A DNA stretch of 64,000 bases from assembly GCA_030425195.1 (NCBI GenBank), contig JAUIAV010000008.1, positions 124,001 to 188,000 of the forward strand, read 5' to 3'. The position numbers and the translations under genes are program-made. The notes beneath the pieces were generated by a model. The model worked only from the letters and a program-made list of their open reading frames with translations, had not been told where the DNA came from and did not search any database. Numbering within the stretch: the first letter of the stretch is position 1; each line of letters begins with the position of its first letter. Shown here in pieces: positions 28,785-36,364 of the stretch. The stretch is from Gammaproteobacteria bacterium. Lineage in GTDB: Bacteria > Pseudomonadota > Gammaproteobacteria > Pseudomonadales > Azotimanducaceae.

Positions 28785-29711
28785 TCAATGGATCCGGGGC
28801 GTGCCCGGCACGAACATCATGTGTATGTCGAAGGCATCGAAACGCTCCGAGGCGCCGCAGATTTCGCAGGTGACGAGGATTTCACCCGGCGCCTTCGGCG
28901 GGATGTCCTCCTCCAGCAGGTCCAGCAGCTCTTCCCGGCTGAAAGCCTGCAGCGTGTCACGGGTTTTCACCCGGCTGCACGTGCACTGGAAGGTCAGCGA
29001 CCGGGGTGGCTGGAGGGTGAGGGGATGCTCCGCATAGAGACGGGAGAGCAGCACCTCCGGGTCCAGGGCGGCGAGCTCGGCGTCGGTCAGGGTAGCCGTC
29101 AGCATTCCGATTTCCTCCCAGAAGGCGTCTGCCTCGTCCAGCTCGATCTCGGTCGCGTCGTCCTCATCGGGCATCCGCTGCAGGAGGAGGCCGGTGACGC
29201 TGTCTCCGTCGCGGGCGAAGCGCAGCAGGGTGGGCAGCTGCTCCGAATCCTGGAAGTAGCGTTCAAGGTTGCCGGCCAGGTGCTGATCGGTGATCCCAAC
29301 CAGGCCCTGGTACGGCGCGCGCTGAGAACGCGAGTCGGCAGTTTCCGGAATCAGAGACAGTGCCAGCTGTCCGTTGCCGAGCAGAGCATGCAGGGATTCG
29401 CTCTCGGGCAGCGGGTCGGCGTCCGTCCAGCGCGCAATCCCCCGCAGCAGGTGCCGTGAGCGGCATTCGGCGAGCACGGTGGTCAACGGGCCGGGCCCCC
29501 GTGACTGCAGGGACACGGCGCCCTGGAACTTGATGCCGTCCGCTACCAGGGCCACCGCGGCGAGCATCTCGGCCAGAACGCCGGCCACGTTGCCCGGATA
29601 GTCCTGATGGCTCTCGATCCGTGTGAGCACCTCGTCGAGGCGTACCCACTGGCCCCGCACGGGCCCGCCGGAGAAGCTGAACCGGTGAATGATGTCGTGT
29701 GGTTCGATCAG
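28785..29711 (-). CDS. hslO: Redox-regulated chaperone Hsp33, apparent CTG start
   Basis: The 308-residue reading assumes the CTG at 29711. Translation from there gives LIEPHDIIHRFSFSGG, then PVRGQWVRLDE, which aligns with the Hsp33 N-terminus (E. coli HDQLHRYLFENFAVRGELV). The first ATG- or GTG-type codon would be the GTG at 29660, which would cut off the conserved HxxHRF strand. GGAGG lies 4 bases before the CTG, and the CTG overlaps the hslR stop as CTGA, mimicking an ATGA coupling. The zinc centre is intact: Cys243, Cys245 and Cys282, Cys285 (CTC and CEIC). Hsp33 binds unfolding proteins during oxidative stress. ATC or ATT two and eight codons in are other possible rare starts; a sequencing error is also possible. 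Confidence 0.9.
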   Translation of the reverse strand: MIEPHDIIHRFSFSGGPVRGQWVRLDEVLTRIESHQDYPGNVAGVLAEMLAAVALVADGIKFQGAVSLQSRGPGPLTTVLAECRSRHLLRGIARWTDADPLPESESLHALLGNGQLALSLIPETADSRSQRAPYQGLVGITDQHLAGNLERYFQDSEQLPTLLRFARDGDSVTGLLLQRMPDEDDATEIELDEADAFWEEIGMLTATLTDAELAALDPEVLLSRLYAEHPLTLQPPRSLTFQCTCSRVKTRDTLQAFSREELLDLLEEDIPPKAPGEILVTCEICGASERFDAFDIHMMFVPGTPRIH

Positions 29712-30112
29712 CTTTCCTCCGTCAGTTTACGGATCTGCCGCCGGTCCCGCCCGGAAGGACGGGAGGCAGGGACCGTCAGTCCGGCCCGTTCCATGCGCCG
29801 GCGGGCGACTTCCGTCTCGCGCCGTTCGATGGACCGGCTGGTCTCGGAGTAGAGCACGCGGGCAGACGCGGCGTTGCCCCGGGTGTCGGAGAGGGCATCG
29901 ATGACGATGGTCTCTTCGGTCCAGCCGCGTCGAATCGTGAGATAGTCACCCACGTTCACTTCCTTGCTCACTTTGGGCCGGCTGGTGGCGCTGTCCTCGC
30001 GGGGCTGCAGATGATAGTCCACCTTGCCGCCTTCCACGGCGGCCTTCGCCTGGGCCCGGGTTTTAAAGAACCGGGCCGCCCAGAGCCAGCGGTCGAGACG
30101 GACACCGCTCAC
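29708..30112 (-). CDS. hslR: Heat-shock protein Hsp15 (ribosome-associated S4-domain protein)
   Basis: A 134-residue S4-domain RNA-binding protein. The S4 fold spans about 4-65, with RLDRWLWAARFFKTRAQAKAAVEGGKV as the conserved core, followed by a basic C-terminal tail (RRRMERAGL, SGRDRRQIRKL). Hsp15 rescues blocked 50S subunits carrying nascent chains. The stop overlaps the hslO start by one codon, and its own start overlaps the HAD gene stop by 4 bases, so all three are translationally coupled. Confidence 0.95.
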   Translation of the reverse strand: MSGVRLDRWLWAARFFKTRAQAKAAVEGGKVDYHLQPREDSATSRPKVSKEVNVGDYLTIRRGWTEETIVIDALSDTRGNAASARVLYSETSRSIERRETEVARRRMERAGLTVPASRPSGRDRRQIRKLTEES

Positions 30113-30783
30113 GATGCCGTCGGGGTCTTCTGGTCGTGCATGAGATCGCGGAAGTCGTGAACTGCTGCGTGCTTCAGACCGTCTCTGGGCGGCCGCTGAC
30201 TGTCCGGCTGGGCCACCGTCAGCACGTGCGCGATGCCGAAGCGTTCGGCCGAATCCAGCACGGCGGCGTTGTCGTCGATCAGCAGCGTGCGGCCGGGATC
30301 GAAGGGGTGCTCGCGCATGAGCGTGTGCCAGAAAACCTCGGACTCCTTGGGCGCGCCATAGTCATGGCAGGAGACCACCGCGTCGAGCAGCGGTTCCAGA
30401 TTGGTATGACGGTTCTTCACGGCCAGGCTGTCTCGGTGGGCGTTGGTGACCAGAACGGAGCGGCGTTCCAGCCCTGCCAGATGGTCCAGGAATTCCCGTG
30501 CATTGGGCCGGAATCGGATCAGGGCGGCCAGCTCGTGGTGCAGGGCGACGATGTCGAGGCCGGTGAATTCCGCCCAGTAGTCCAGGCAGTAGAACTCCAG
30601 CTGCCCCTTCCGTTCGTCCATGTGATCGAACAGATGCGAAACCGCCCGGTCCAGTGTCCAGTCGTGCGTCGCGCTGAATCGTTCGGGCAGCACGCGGGTC
30701 CAGAGGGTGTTGTCGTAGGCCAGGTCGAGCAGCGTGCCGTCCATGTCCAGCAGCACGGTGTCGATGGCATCCCAGCTGATCAA
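30109..30783 (-). CDS. yrfG: HAD-family GMP/IMP nucleotidase (YrfG-like), TTG start
   Basis: A 224-residue HAD hydrolase. The start chosen is the TTG at 30783: AAGGAG lies 8 bases upstream and the product begins MISWDAIDTVLLDMDGTLLDL in pattern, very like E. coli YrfG; the ATG at 30816 has no ribosome-binding site. The HAD nucleophile motif is DMDGT at 13-17 (Asp13). Motif II is SVLVTNA, and motif III/IV is DYGAPKES and RTLLIDDNAAVLDSA. It dephosphorylates GMP and IMP. First gene of the minus operon to hslR-hslO, divergent from nudE. Confidence 0.9.
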   Translation of the reverse strand: MISWDAIDTVLLDMDGTLLDLAYDNTLWTRVLPERFSATHDWTLDRAVSHLFDHMDERKGQLEFYCLDYWAEFTGLDIVALHHELAALIRFRPNAREFLDHLAGLERRSVLVTNAHRDSLAVKNRHTNLEPLLDAVVSCHDYGAPKESEVFWHTLMREHPFDPGRTLLIDDNAAVLDSAERFGIAHVLTVAQPDSQRPPRDGLKHAAVHDFRDLMHDQKTPTAS

Positions 30784-30840
30784 GGGTGAGGCTCCTTCTC
30801 CGGTCCGTTCCGGCATTCGGTGCGTGCAGGGACCGGTGCG

Positions 30841-30846
30841 TATAAT
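30841..30846 (+). promoter_or_regulatory. Probable -10 element of the nudE promoter
   Basis: A perfect TATAAT lies 28 bases before the nudE ATG in the divergent region between the HAD nucleotidase and nudE. No good -35 hexamer is found at 16-18 bases upstream (the 17-base position reads CGGTGC), so the call rests on the -10 sequence and position alone. Confidence 0.5.
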
Positions 30847-30874
30847 AGCGCGCTTTGCATACGCGGGTCGTGCC

Positions 30875-31423
30875 ATGGGCGTTCCTGAAATCAAAGAGGT
30901 CAGAACCATCGCCCGGTCGCGGTTCTTCCGGATCGAGGAGATGGATCTCAGGTTTTCGAATGGCGTGGAGCGCACCTACGAGCGTCTGCCAGGATCCGGC
31001 CGGGCGGCGGTGATGGTGGTGGCGATCAACGAGGCAGACGAGCTGGTGCTGATCCGGGAATACGCCGCGGGTTTTCATGAGATGCAGCTCACGCTGGTGA
31101 AAGGCGCCGTGGATGACGGGGAATCCCTGGAAGAGGCCGCCAACCGCGAGCTGAAGGAAGAGGTCGGCTTCGGTGCCCGGCGTATCGAGTTCATCAAGAA
31201 GCTGAATCTGGCACCCGGACACATGGGCTTCACCATCAACCTGCTGCTGGCCAGAGACCTGTATCCCGAGCGTCTGCCGGGGGATGAGCCGGAACCCCCG
31301 GAAGTGGTCACCTGGCCACTGGCCGAGCTCGACGCGCTGATCGCCGGGGACGAGTTCCGGGAAGCCCGTGCCATTGCCGGTCTGTTCCTGGTCCGGGCAC
31401 ATCTGAACGGTGTGACGGACTGA
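30875..31423 (+). CDS. nudE: ADP compounds hydrolase NudE (Nudix)
   Basis: A 182-residue Nudix hydrolase. The Nudix box (G-x5-E-x7-REUxEExGU) spans residues 77-99, from GAVDDGE to RELKEEVGF, with all catalytic glutamates present. The surrounding sequence (TIARSRFFRIEEMDLRFSNG, IREYAAG, DLYPERLPGDEPEPP) closely follows E. coli NudE, which splits ADP-ribose, NADH and Ap3A. The start at 30875 is preferred because it aligns with the family N-terminus. The cysQ gene follows after 24 bases, making a nudE-cysQ operon as in other gammaproteobacteria. Confidence 0.95.
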   Translation: MGVPEIKEVRTIARSRFFRIEEMDLRFSNGVERTYERLPGSGRAAVMVVAINEADELVLIREYAAGFHEMQLTLVKGAVDDGESLEEAANRELKEEVGFGARRIEFIKKLNLAPGHMGFTINLLLARDLYPERLPGDEPEPPEVVTWPLAELDALIAGDEFREARAIAGLFLVRAHLNGVTD

Positions 31424-31447
31424 ACCTGTAATCCAAGAGACTTGAAC

Positions 31448-32308
31448 ATGAATAACGAGCCGATCGCCGACGGGCTGATCAACGATGAGCTGGTTGCCGG
31501 ACTCATTGCCCTCACCGAAGCGGCCGGAGCGGCCATTCTCGAAATTTACGGCACCGATTTCGACGTGGAGGTGAAGTCCGATGAATCGCCGCTGACTCAG
31601 GCGGATCTCGCCTCCCACCGGACCATCGAGGCGGGTCTCAGGCGGCTCGCTCCGGACATTCCGCTGTTCTCCGAGGAGTCCGAGCTGCCGGATTTCGAAA
31701 CCCGGCGGGCCTGGAGCAGGTACTGGCTGGTCGATCCCCTGGACGGCACCAAGGAGTTCGTGAACCGCAACGGCGAGTTCACCGTGAACATCGCGCTCAT
31801 CGAAGGACAGCAGCCCGTGCTCGGCATTGTCGGTGTGCCCGTGCGCGGGCATGTTTATGTCGGCGTGCAGGGCCGGGGTGCTTACAGGCTGTCGCGGACT
31901 GCCGGTGAGCCGGAGCGGATCGAGCTCGATGGCCGGTCCCGTGACGACGGATCTCCGCTGGTGGTCGTGGCCAGCCGCAGTCATGGTGGCGAGCGCCTCG
32001 AGCAGTACCTGCAGTCGCTGGAGGCGACCTTCGGTGCCGTGAGCCGAACGCCTGTGGGCAGCTCGCTGAAGCTCTGCATCCTTGCCGAAGGTGCGGCCGA
32101 TCTGTATCCGCGTCTCGGCCCCACATCCGAGTGGGACATCGCCGCTGCCCATGCGGTGCTGGCGGCGGCGGGCGGTGAGGTATGGGCGGTGGATGGCGGT
32201 CCGCTGACCTACAACGCCAAGGAGTCGGTGCTCAATCCGGAGTTCTTTGCGGCCGCGGATGGAGAATACCCCTGGCGCGCACGTCTGCCGGTGGTGCCTG
32301 AGAAGTAG
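31448..32308 (+). CDS. cysQ: 3'(2'),5'-bisphosphate nucleotidase CysQ
   Basis: A 286-residue inositol-monophosphatase-fold enzyme that removes phosphate from PAP/PAPS made during sulfate assimilation. The metal-binding segments are SEES at 75-78 and DPLDGTKEF at 96-104 (Asp96, Asp99), with the C-terminal motif EWDIAAAHAVLAAAGG. The ATG at 31448 is preferred; a TTG two codons earlier is in frame. The 58-bp tandem repeats begin 5 bases after the stop codon. Confidence 0.95.
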   Translation: MNNEPIADGLINDELVAGLIALTEAAGAAILEIYGTDFDVEVKSDESPLTQADLASHRTIEAGLRRLAPDIPLFSEESELPDFETRRAWSRYWLVDPLDGTKEFVNRNGEFTVNIALIEGQQPVLGIVGVPVRGHVYVGVQGRGAYRLSRTAGEPERIELDGRSRDDGSPLVVVASRSHGGERLEQYLQSLEATFGAVSRTPVGSSLKLCILAEGAADLYPRLGPTSEWDIAAAHAVLAAAGGEVWAVDGGPLTYNAKESVLNPEFFAAADGEYPWRARLPVVPEK

Positions 32309-32313
32309 GGAAG

Positions 32314-32452
32314 ATTGGCCTCACTAGCCGGGTCTTTTTGTGTCTGTCACCCGTCCAGTGAGCCCAATGGAATTGGCCTCACTAGCCGGGTCTTTTTGTG
32401 TCTGTCACCCGCCCAGTGAGCCCAATGGAATTGGCCTCACTAGCCGGGTCTT
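32314..32452 (+). repeat. 58-bp direct tandem repeats, two full copies and a partial third
   Basis: Units start at 32314, 32372 and 32430 (exact 58-base period). Each begins ATTGGCCTCACTAGCCGGGT and runs through TCTTTTTGTGTCTGTCACCC to CCAGTGAGCCCAATGGA. The two complete units differ at one position (CCGTCC versus CCGCCC); the third diverges after the first 23 bases. Each junction can fold into an imperfect 13-bp hairpin with a 3-base loop, at 32356-32384 and 32414-32442 (CAGTGAGCCCAAT / ATTGGCCTCACTA). Because the full units are the same throughout, this is not a repeat-spacer array. No coding potential is evident. Confidence 0.93.
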
Positions 32453-32520
32453 ATGTCGCGTGTGTTCGCCCTGCCGAGGAGAATTACACTGTATATACAT
32501 ACAGACCCGGCTAGTGAGGC
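32434..32520. repeat. 18-bp perfect inverted repeat enclosing a LexA-type box
   Basis: The left arm GCCTCACTAGCCGGGTCT at 32434-32451 is part of the third tandem unit. Its exact reverse complement AGACCCGGCTAGTGAGGC is at 32503-32520. The 51 bases between hold a TATGT echo on both inner sides and the box at 32489-32504, whose last two bases overlap the right arm. The arrangement resembles a small non-autonomous element or a structured RNA locus; neither a transposase nor target duplications are seen. Confidence 0.9.
32489..32504. promoter_or_regulatory. LexA (SOS)-box-like palindrome
   Basis: CTGTATATACATACAG fits the gammaproteobacterial LexA consensus CTGT-N8-ACAG, with an AT-alternating core as in strong E. 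coli boxes; 16 of the 20 consensus positions match when the flanks are included. CTGT-N8-ACAG alone would occur about once per window by chance, so the match in the core is what adds weight. No SOS-type gene starts nearby: cysQ ends upstream and the next annotated gene starts 380 bases downstream. Confidence 0.5.
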
Positions 32521-32883
32521 TGCTCAAGATACCAAACTCCGACGAAAGATAAACCCTAATCCGTCCCGGTCTTTGCGAGCCGTTTGAATATTGCTGGCAC
32601 ATCAATGCGTTAGGGTGTGCGAATCCATTTTCTTTCAATTTTTAGGGCCTGAGGGCCCGTTCTGCTCACAAATGCGTTACGAGAAACGGGGGTGCGGATT
32701 TGCGACACAGGTCTCAATCGGGGTAAAAAACCCTGGCGCGTATGCGATAGGGATTTCGTGGGAGTTTCGGCTCCGGCCACGCTTTTGAGGACCGTCGGGA
32801 AGAGCCCGGTGCGTGGTCGTCGCAGGTCTGTCTCCGGGCGGACCGGAAGCTGCATCTGAGCAGGAAGACAACAGGAGACGCCC
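32521..32883. other. AT-richer non-coding stretch upstream of a small membrane protein gene
   Basis: These 363 bases are visibly less GC-rich than their surroundings and show no convincing gene. A GGGCC/GGCCC hairpin with a TGAG loop lies at 32645-32658. Two partly similar segments (AATGCGTTAGGGTGTGCGAA near 32605 and AATGCGTTACG...GTGCGGAT near 32672) suggest decayed repeat or foreign DNA. The end of the stretch carries the ribosome-binding AGGAG for the gene at 32884. Confidence 0.5.
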
Positions 32884-33042
32884 ATGCATGGCCCCACCAT
32901 GCAGTCGGCCGCGAAAGTCGAGGGGGAGCGATACGAACGCTCTCAGGACAACGCGGCGAGACTGATCGTTTACTTCGGACCTTACGTTCTGTGGGGTTCG
33001 CTCGGCGCCCTGGTGGGCATGCTGTTTCTTCTGTCCGGCTGA
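32884..33042 (+). CDS. Small single-span membrane protein (52 aa)
   Basis: An ATG at 32884 behind AGGAG (8-base spacing) opens a 52-residue frame. A polar N-terminal half (MHGPTMQSAAKVEGERYERS) precedes a hydrophobic C-terminus (LIVYFGPYVLWGSLGALVGM, then LFLLSG), long enough for one membrane helix. Not recognised. It ends 7 bases before the stop of the convergent STAS-like gene. The ribosome-binding site and clean membrane segment support it; the lack of a known family keeps confidence moderate. Confidence 0.6.
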   Translation: MHGPTMQSAAKVEGERYERSQDNAARLIVYFGPYVLWGSLGALVGMLFLLSG

Positions 33043-33049
33043 CGTCCGA

Positions 33050-33496
33050 TCAGCTGCCGCTGGACAGTGCCCGATCCGCACGGCGATCCGACAGCAGCAC
33101 CACGTTGGGCGGCGGATCGTGCGCGAATTCCCGTCGGATGAGCCACTTCAGTGCGTGGTCGTAGTCGTCGAAGACCTCGGTGCCCCCCACGGCGCAGGCC
33201 AGCCAGTAGATGCCGGCGACCAGTTCCCGGCTCATGGCGGGATCGATCACCACGGCCATGGATCCCGGCCGGTTACGGAACCGCTCTATGGCAAATCGGG
33301 TGAACGGCTCCACGGCATCCCGCTTCAGCTCGAGCTCCATGCCGCGAAGATCCATGACCAGGGGCAACTCGGGATCATAATCTTCTGATTCCAGCAGATT
33401 CCGGGCGAGCTCGTAGAGATCGACCAGGTCGATGCTGCTGCCGACCTGAATGGAGATGAGGCCGTCGTCGCTGGCGATGTGATAACCGGGTGCCAT
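33050..33496 (-). CDS. STAS/SpoIIAA-like domain protein, function unknown
   Basis: A 148-residue soluble protein. Alternating strands and helices (GLISIQVGSSIDLVDLYELARNL, LPLVMDLRGMELEL, SMAVVIDPAMSRELV, TEVFDDYDHALKWLI) resemble the SpoIIAA-like/STAS-related family that includes the recurring D-x-R-G strand and a final helix with ALxWL. The last 25 residues are polar. It has no obvious partner. The fold assignment is by pattern only; no function is proposed. Confidence 0.65.
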   Translation of the reverse strand: MAPGYHIASDDGLISIQVGSSIDLVDLYELARNLLESEDYDPELPLVMDLRGMELELKRDAVEPFTRFAIERFRNRPGSMAVVIDPAMSRELVAGIYWLACAVGGTEVFDDYDHALKWLIRREFAHDPPPNVVLLSDRRADRALSSGS

Positions 33497-33672
33497 GGTG
33501 CTGTACTACTGTCCCTGAATGATGGCGCGGTGCCCTGCGGGTACCTGGCACCTGTACCGGCCTTCAGCGCCGGAGCTTCGAAAGGATGCTAACGGCCACG
33601 TGGCCCGTGCACTGTGACGCGGTTCGCATTTGCCTGTGCCACAATCGCCGGGTTTGTGTGATCGGGGACGGC

Positions 33673-34824
33673 ATGAATTCACAGGCAGTGCTGGCGGGGT
33701 TCGATTCCGCGCTCGAAACCGTGAGCGCCTGGTCAGACCGGGCGGAGACCGAAGGGCGTCTCACCGACGAGGCCGTGGCCGCTCTGATCGAGGCGGGTGT
33801 TGCCCGGCTGTATCTGCCCCGGGCGCTGGGCGGCATGGAGGTGGATCCGGTCACCTGCGCTCGCGTGACCGAGCGGATCGCGCGGGCGGATCCGGCCGCA
33901 GCCTGGTTCGTGATGGTGGCGAACTCGGCCAAGCTCATGGCGGCGGCCTGGCCGGACGAGGTGGTGGCGCATCTCCTCGAGGGGGATCCGGACGTGGTCA
34001 TCGCGGCCAGTGGAAATCGCCCGTTCCGTGCCGTCCCGGCGGATGGCGGATATCGGATCTCCGGTGTGAATGGCTTTGTCAGCGGCTGCCATCATGCCCG
34101 CTGGCTGCTGTCGCCCGCCGTGTTCGATGAGGACGGCGCGGACATCCGCACCGTCGTTCTCCCCATGAACGAGTGCGAGATCGTGGACAACTGGCACGTG
34201 CTCGGCATGCGCGGCACGGGCAGCAACGACGTGAGAGCCGAGGCGGTCTGGGTGCCGGACGTTCAGACCATACGGATGCCTGAGCCCGGCACCGATCGCC
34301 GGAACCGGTTCTATCAGGGCACGCTTTACCGATGCCCGGGACGCATCGTCTTCGCCACCTACGTGCCGGTCACGCTGGTGCTGGCCGAGTCGGCCCTTGC
34401 CGAGCTGGACGCGCTGGCGGCGGGCAAGACGCCCTATGCGGACAGCCGCAGGCTGAAGCACCGCTCCATTGCTCAGATCAAGAGCGGCCGGGCGCTGGCC
34501 ATCTATCGTGCGGCTCGAGGTTACTTCTACGACGCGCTCATGGAAGCCTGGACGCGGGCGGAGCGGGGTGAGACGGCGAGCCCGGAGCAGAAGGCCGATC
34601 TCTACCTCGCCGGCACGCACGCCGTGCAGAGCTCGGCAGCCGTGGTCAGGCTGGTGGCCGATGCGGCAGGCTCATCGGTGACCTACCAGGGCAGTCCGCT
34701 CGAGCGGATCGTGCGGGACATGGAGACCCTCAGGCACCACGGATTTGCCAACGAGAGCCGCTACGGCAGCGTGGCCCAGCTGCGCTGGGATGCGCCGCTC
34801 GACTACCCGCTCATGCTGCGCTGA
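33673..34824 (+). CDS. Acyl-CoA dehydrogenase-fold flavin monooxygenase-like protein
   Basis: A 383-residue protein with the acyl-CoA dehydrogenase fold. An N-terminal helical domain contains IEAGVARLYLPRALGGMEVDP. A middle beta domain contains GGYRISGVNGFVSGCHHARW and WHVLGMRGTGSNDV, the latter typical of group D flavin monooxygenases (HsaA, HpaB/NcnH-like) and some dehydrogenases. The C-terminal helical bundle ends HHGFANESRYGSVAQL. The catalytic glutamate of true acyl-CoA dehydrogenases is not evident, so a two-component monooxygenase is more likely. It would need an FMN reductase from elsewhere. Convergent with the PhyH-like gene with a 3-base gap. Confidence 0.82.
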   Translation: MNSQAVLAGFDSALETVSAWSDRAETEGRLTDEAVAALIEAGVARLYLPRALGGMEVDPVTCARVTERIARADPAAAWFVMVANSAKLMAAAWPDEVVAHLLEGDPDVVIAASGNRPFRAVPADGGYRISGVNGFVSGCHHARWLLSPAVFDEDGADIRTVVLPMNECEIVDNWHVLGMRGTGSNDVRAEAVWVPDVQTIRMPEPGTDRRNRFYQGTLYRCPGRIVFATYVPVTLVLAESALAELDALAAGKTPYADSRRLKHRSIAQIKSGRALAIYRAARGYFYDALMEAWTRAERGETASPEQKADLYLAGTHAVQSSAAVVRLVADAAGSSVTYQGSPLERIVRDMETLRHHGFANESRYGSVAQLRWDAPLDYPLMLR

Positions 34825-34827
34825 CGA

Positions 34828-35676
34828 TCAGCCGTCGTAGAACCAGGGTCCATGAAGTCCGATCAGGATTTTCTCCCGGTCGGAAGCCGCCCGCCCGGCC
34901 GCTTCCGGGCTCACATGATTCACCGCCGCCGTCGGCCGGACCCGCTGGGCGATGTCCCGCCGCCCGTAGTGGGCCTGCAGAAAGTACCGGCCACTGTCAC
35001 CCGTCTGTGACGGCATCCGCCGATGCCACACGTCCGAAACGAACAGGCAGACGTCGCCCGCTTTCGCGATCAGCGGTTTGACCCCTGTCCCGTTGAAGGT
35101 GAGCGTGACGTCGTCGAACTTCTCGAGCGGCGGCGGCATGCCGGATTTGTGGCTGCCGGGAATGACGCCGGTGGGGCCGCTTTCCAGCGGACAGTCCTGA
35201 AGATAGAGGTGGGCACCGATGGCGAAGATCGGATACGGAATGCGATCGTCCCAGGGTACCTCCGGGTCTCTGGGAACATGGGGGCCGGCGTCGATGTGCC
35301 AGAAGCCGCCGCCGTGCCCGTTCTGCTCCCGCGGGGGATTCCGCCAGCAGGTGTTGGCGATCACATGACAGTCTTCGCCGAGCAGCGGTTCGATGGTGGC
35401 CAGAATCTCCGGATGGGCGATGGCCTTCTGGGCCAGCGGTGACCGGTTGAACATCTCGTACCTGAAGTCTTCGTCTTCCTCTGCGGATCGTCCGGCGGCG
35501 CGACCGTCGGGCGGATAATCCCGGTAAACCTGGTCGATTTCCTCGATCAGGGCAGCGAGTTCGCCGCTGCTGAAGACGCTCTGCAGATGTGTGTAGCCTT
35601 CGTCCTGCAACTGCCGGCTGGATGTGGGTGCTGCCTCTTTCCTCGGCAGAAGATAACCGTGTACCCGTCTGAGCAT
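34828..35676 (-). CDS. Phytanoyl-CoA dioxygenase-family Fe(II)/2-oxoglutarate enzyme
   Basis: A 282-residue PhyH-like oxygenase. The iron ligands are His127 and Asp129 in FWHIDAG and the distal His218 in DVWHRRMP; Arg230 in SGRYFLQAHYG is placed to bind 2-oxoglutarate. The N-terminus has the family feature of a helix before LQSVFSSGELAALIEEIDQV. The start at 35676 follows GGAGG closely. Divergent from the 203-residue gene across 66 bases. Hydroxylation substrate unknown. Confidence 0.88.
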   Translation of the reverse strand: MLRRVHGYLLPRKEAAPTSSRQLQDEGYTHLQSVFSSGELAALIEEIDQVYRDYPPDGRAAGRSAEEDEDFRYEMFNRSPLAQKAIAHPEILATIEPLLGEDCHVIANTCWRNPPREQNGHGGGFWHIDAGPHVPRDPEVPWDDRIPYPIFAIGAHLYLQDCPLESGPTGVIPGSHKSGMPPPLEKFDDVTLTFNGTGVKPLIAKAGDVCLFVSDVWHRRMPSQTGDSGRYFLQAHYGRRDIAQRVRPTAAVNHVSPEAAGRAASDREKILIGLHGPWFYDG

Positions 35677-35742
35677 TTGCCTGCTTCCTCCCCTGATCCT
35701 AAAGTGCTGAGATTAGCATCCTGTCGATGAAAGTCCTGGAGG

Positions 35743-36354
35743 ATGATGCATACCTACTGCTATCTGCATCTGCGCGGCCAGGGTCGGGATACCGCCGATC
35801 TCAGGACACGCCTGTCTGAGCTGGCAGGTGCCTGGCGGCAGAAGGGCATCAGTCTGTGGGGTGTCTGGGAGGGGTTGTTCGGCGTTGCCAGCAACGAGCT
35901 GATCGTGATTGCCGCTGCCGCCGGCGAGCGTGCCGAGGAGGAGTTCATCGAACCGCTCAGTGGGCAGCCGCACACACTGCAGGATGTGCGGCTCCTGGTC
36001 CCCACCGTCCGCCCTGACGGGACCGCACCCTGTGAGCTGCCTGGCCTCTACGTTTTCCGCTTCTTCGATGTGGACACGGCCGACATGGACGAGGTCGCCG
36101 GTCTGTCCCGACAGGCCTGGGAAACCTTCGAAAACTCGGACGCCTACCGGAGTCAGCCTCAGGGGCTGTTCCGGCCGGCAGATCGGAGCGTGACGTCCGG
36201 CCGCATGCTGCTCGTCACCTGGTACGACGGCCTCGATTCCTGGCAGACCTCACGCCGGCCGGCACCGGAAGCCATGGAGAACTTTCAGCGCCGGCGGATG
36301 CTCACCCGGGGCACAGTGGCGCTCGCTACCCGTCTGGTCACGCCCTTTCCCTGA
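35743..36354 (+). CDS. Uncharacterised protein with NIPSNAP/dimeric-barrel-like halves
   Basis: A 203-residue soluble protein, not firmly recognised. Two similar halves are suggested. The first runs from YCYLHLRGQG to NELIVIAAAAGE and the second from LYVFRFFDVDTADMDEVAGL to MLLVTWYDGLDSWQ. Strand-helix-helix-strand halves with a central aromatic region are the layout of NIPSNAP/ferredoxin-like alpha-beta barrels. Two ATG codons in a row (35743, 35746) lie immediately after TGGAGG; the second has the better spacing. Between the PhyH-like and P450 genes, so perhaps part of the same oxidative pathway (inference). Confidence 0.6.
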   Translation: MMHTYCYLHLRGQGRDTADLRTRLSELAGAWRQKGISLWGVWEGLFGVASNELIVIAAAAGERAEEEFIEPLSGQPHTLQDVRLLVPTVRPDGTAPCELPGLYVFRFFDVDTADMDEVAGLSRQAWETFENSDAYRSQPQGLFRPADRSVTSGRMLLVTWYDGLDSWQTSRRPAPEAMENFQRRRMLTRGTVALATRLVTPFP

Positions 36355-36364
36355 TCCCGTCGGA

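Noticed and set aside
30362..32152. Open frame of 596 codons antisense to nudE and cysQ
   Set aside because: Both sense genes are clear family members; the antisense product is low-complexity and shows no motif.
32314..32452. CRISPR array
   Set aside because: The repeats have constant 58-base period, but the supposed spacers are the same in each copy and no cas gene is near.
32405..32638. Minus-strand 77-residue frame across the LexA-type box
   Set aside because: It crosses the tandem repeats, has no clear ribosome-binding site and no recognisable product.
32600..32690. Integron attC-like site from the repeated AATGCGTTA motifs
   Set aside because: No proper inverse core pair (RYYYAAC/GTTRRRY) or integrase is present.
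32591..32788. Plus-strand 65-residue frame (TTG start) in the AT-rich stretch
   Set aside because: No ribosome-binding site and composition unlike a protein; the frame is likely chance.
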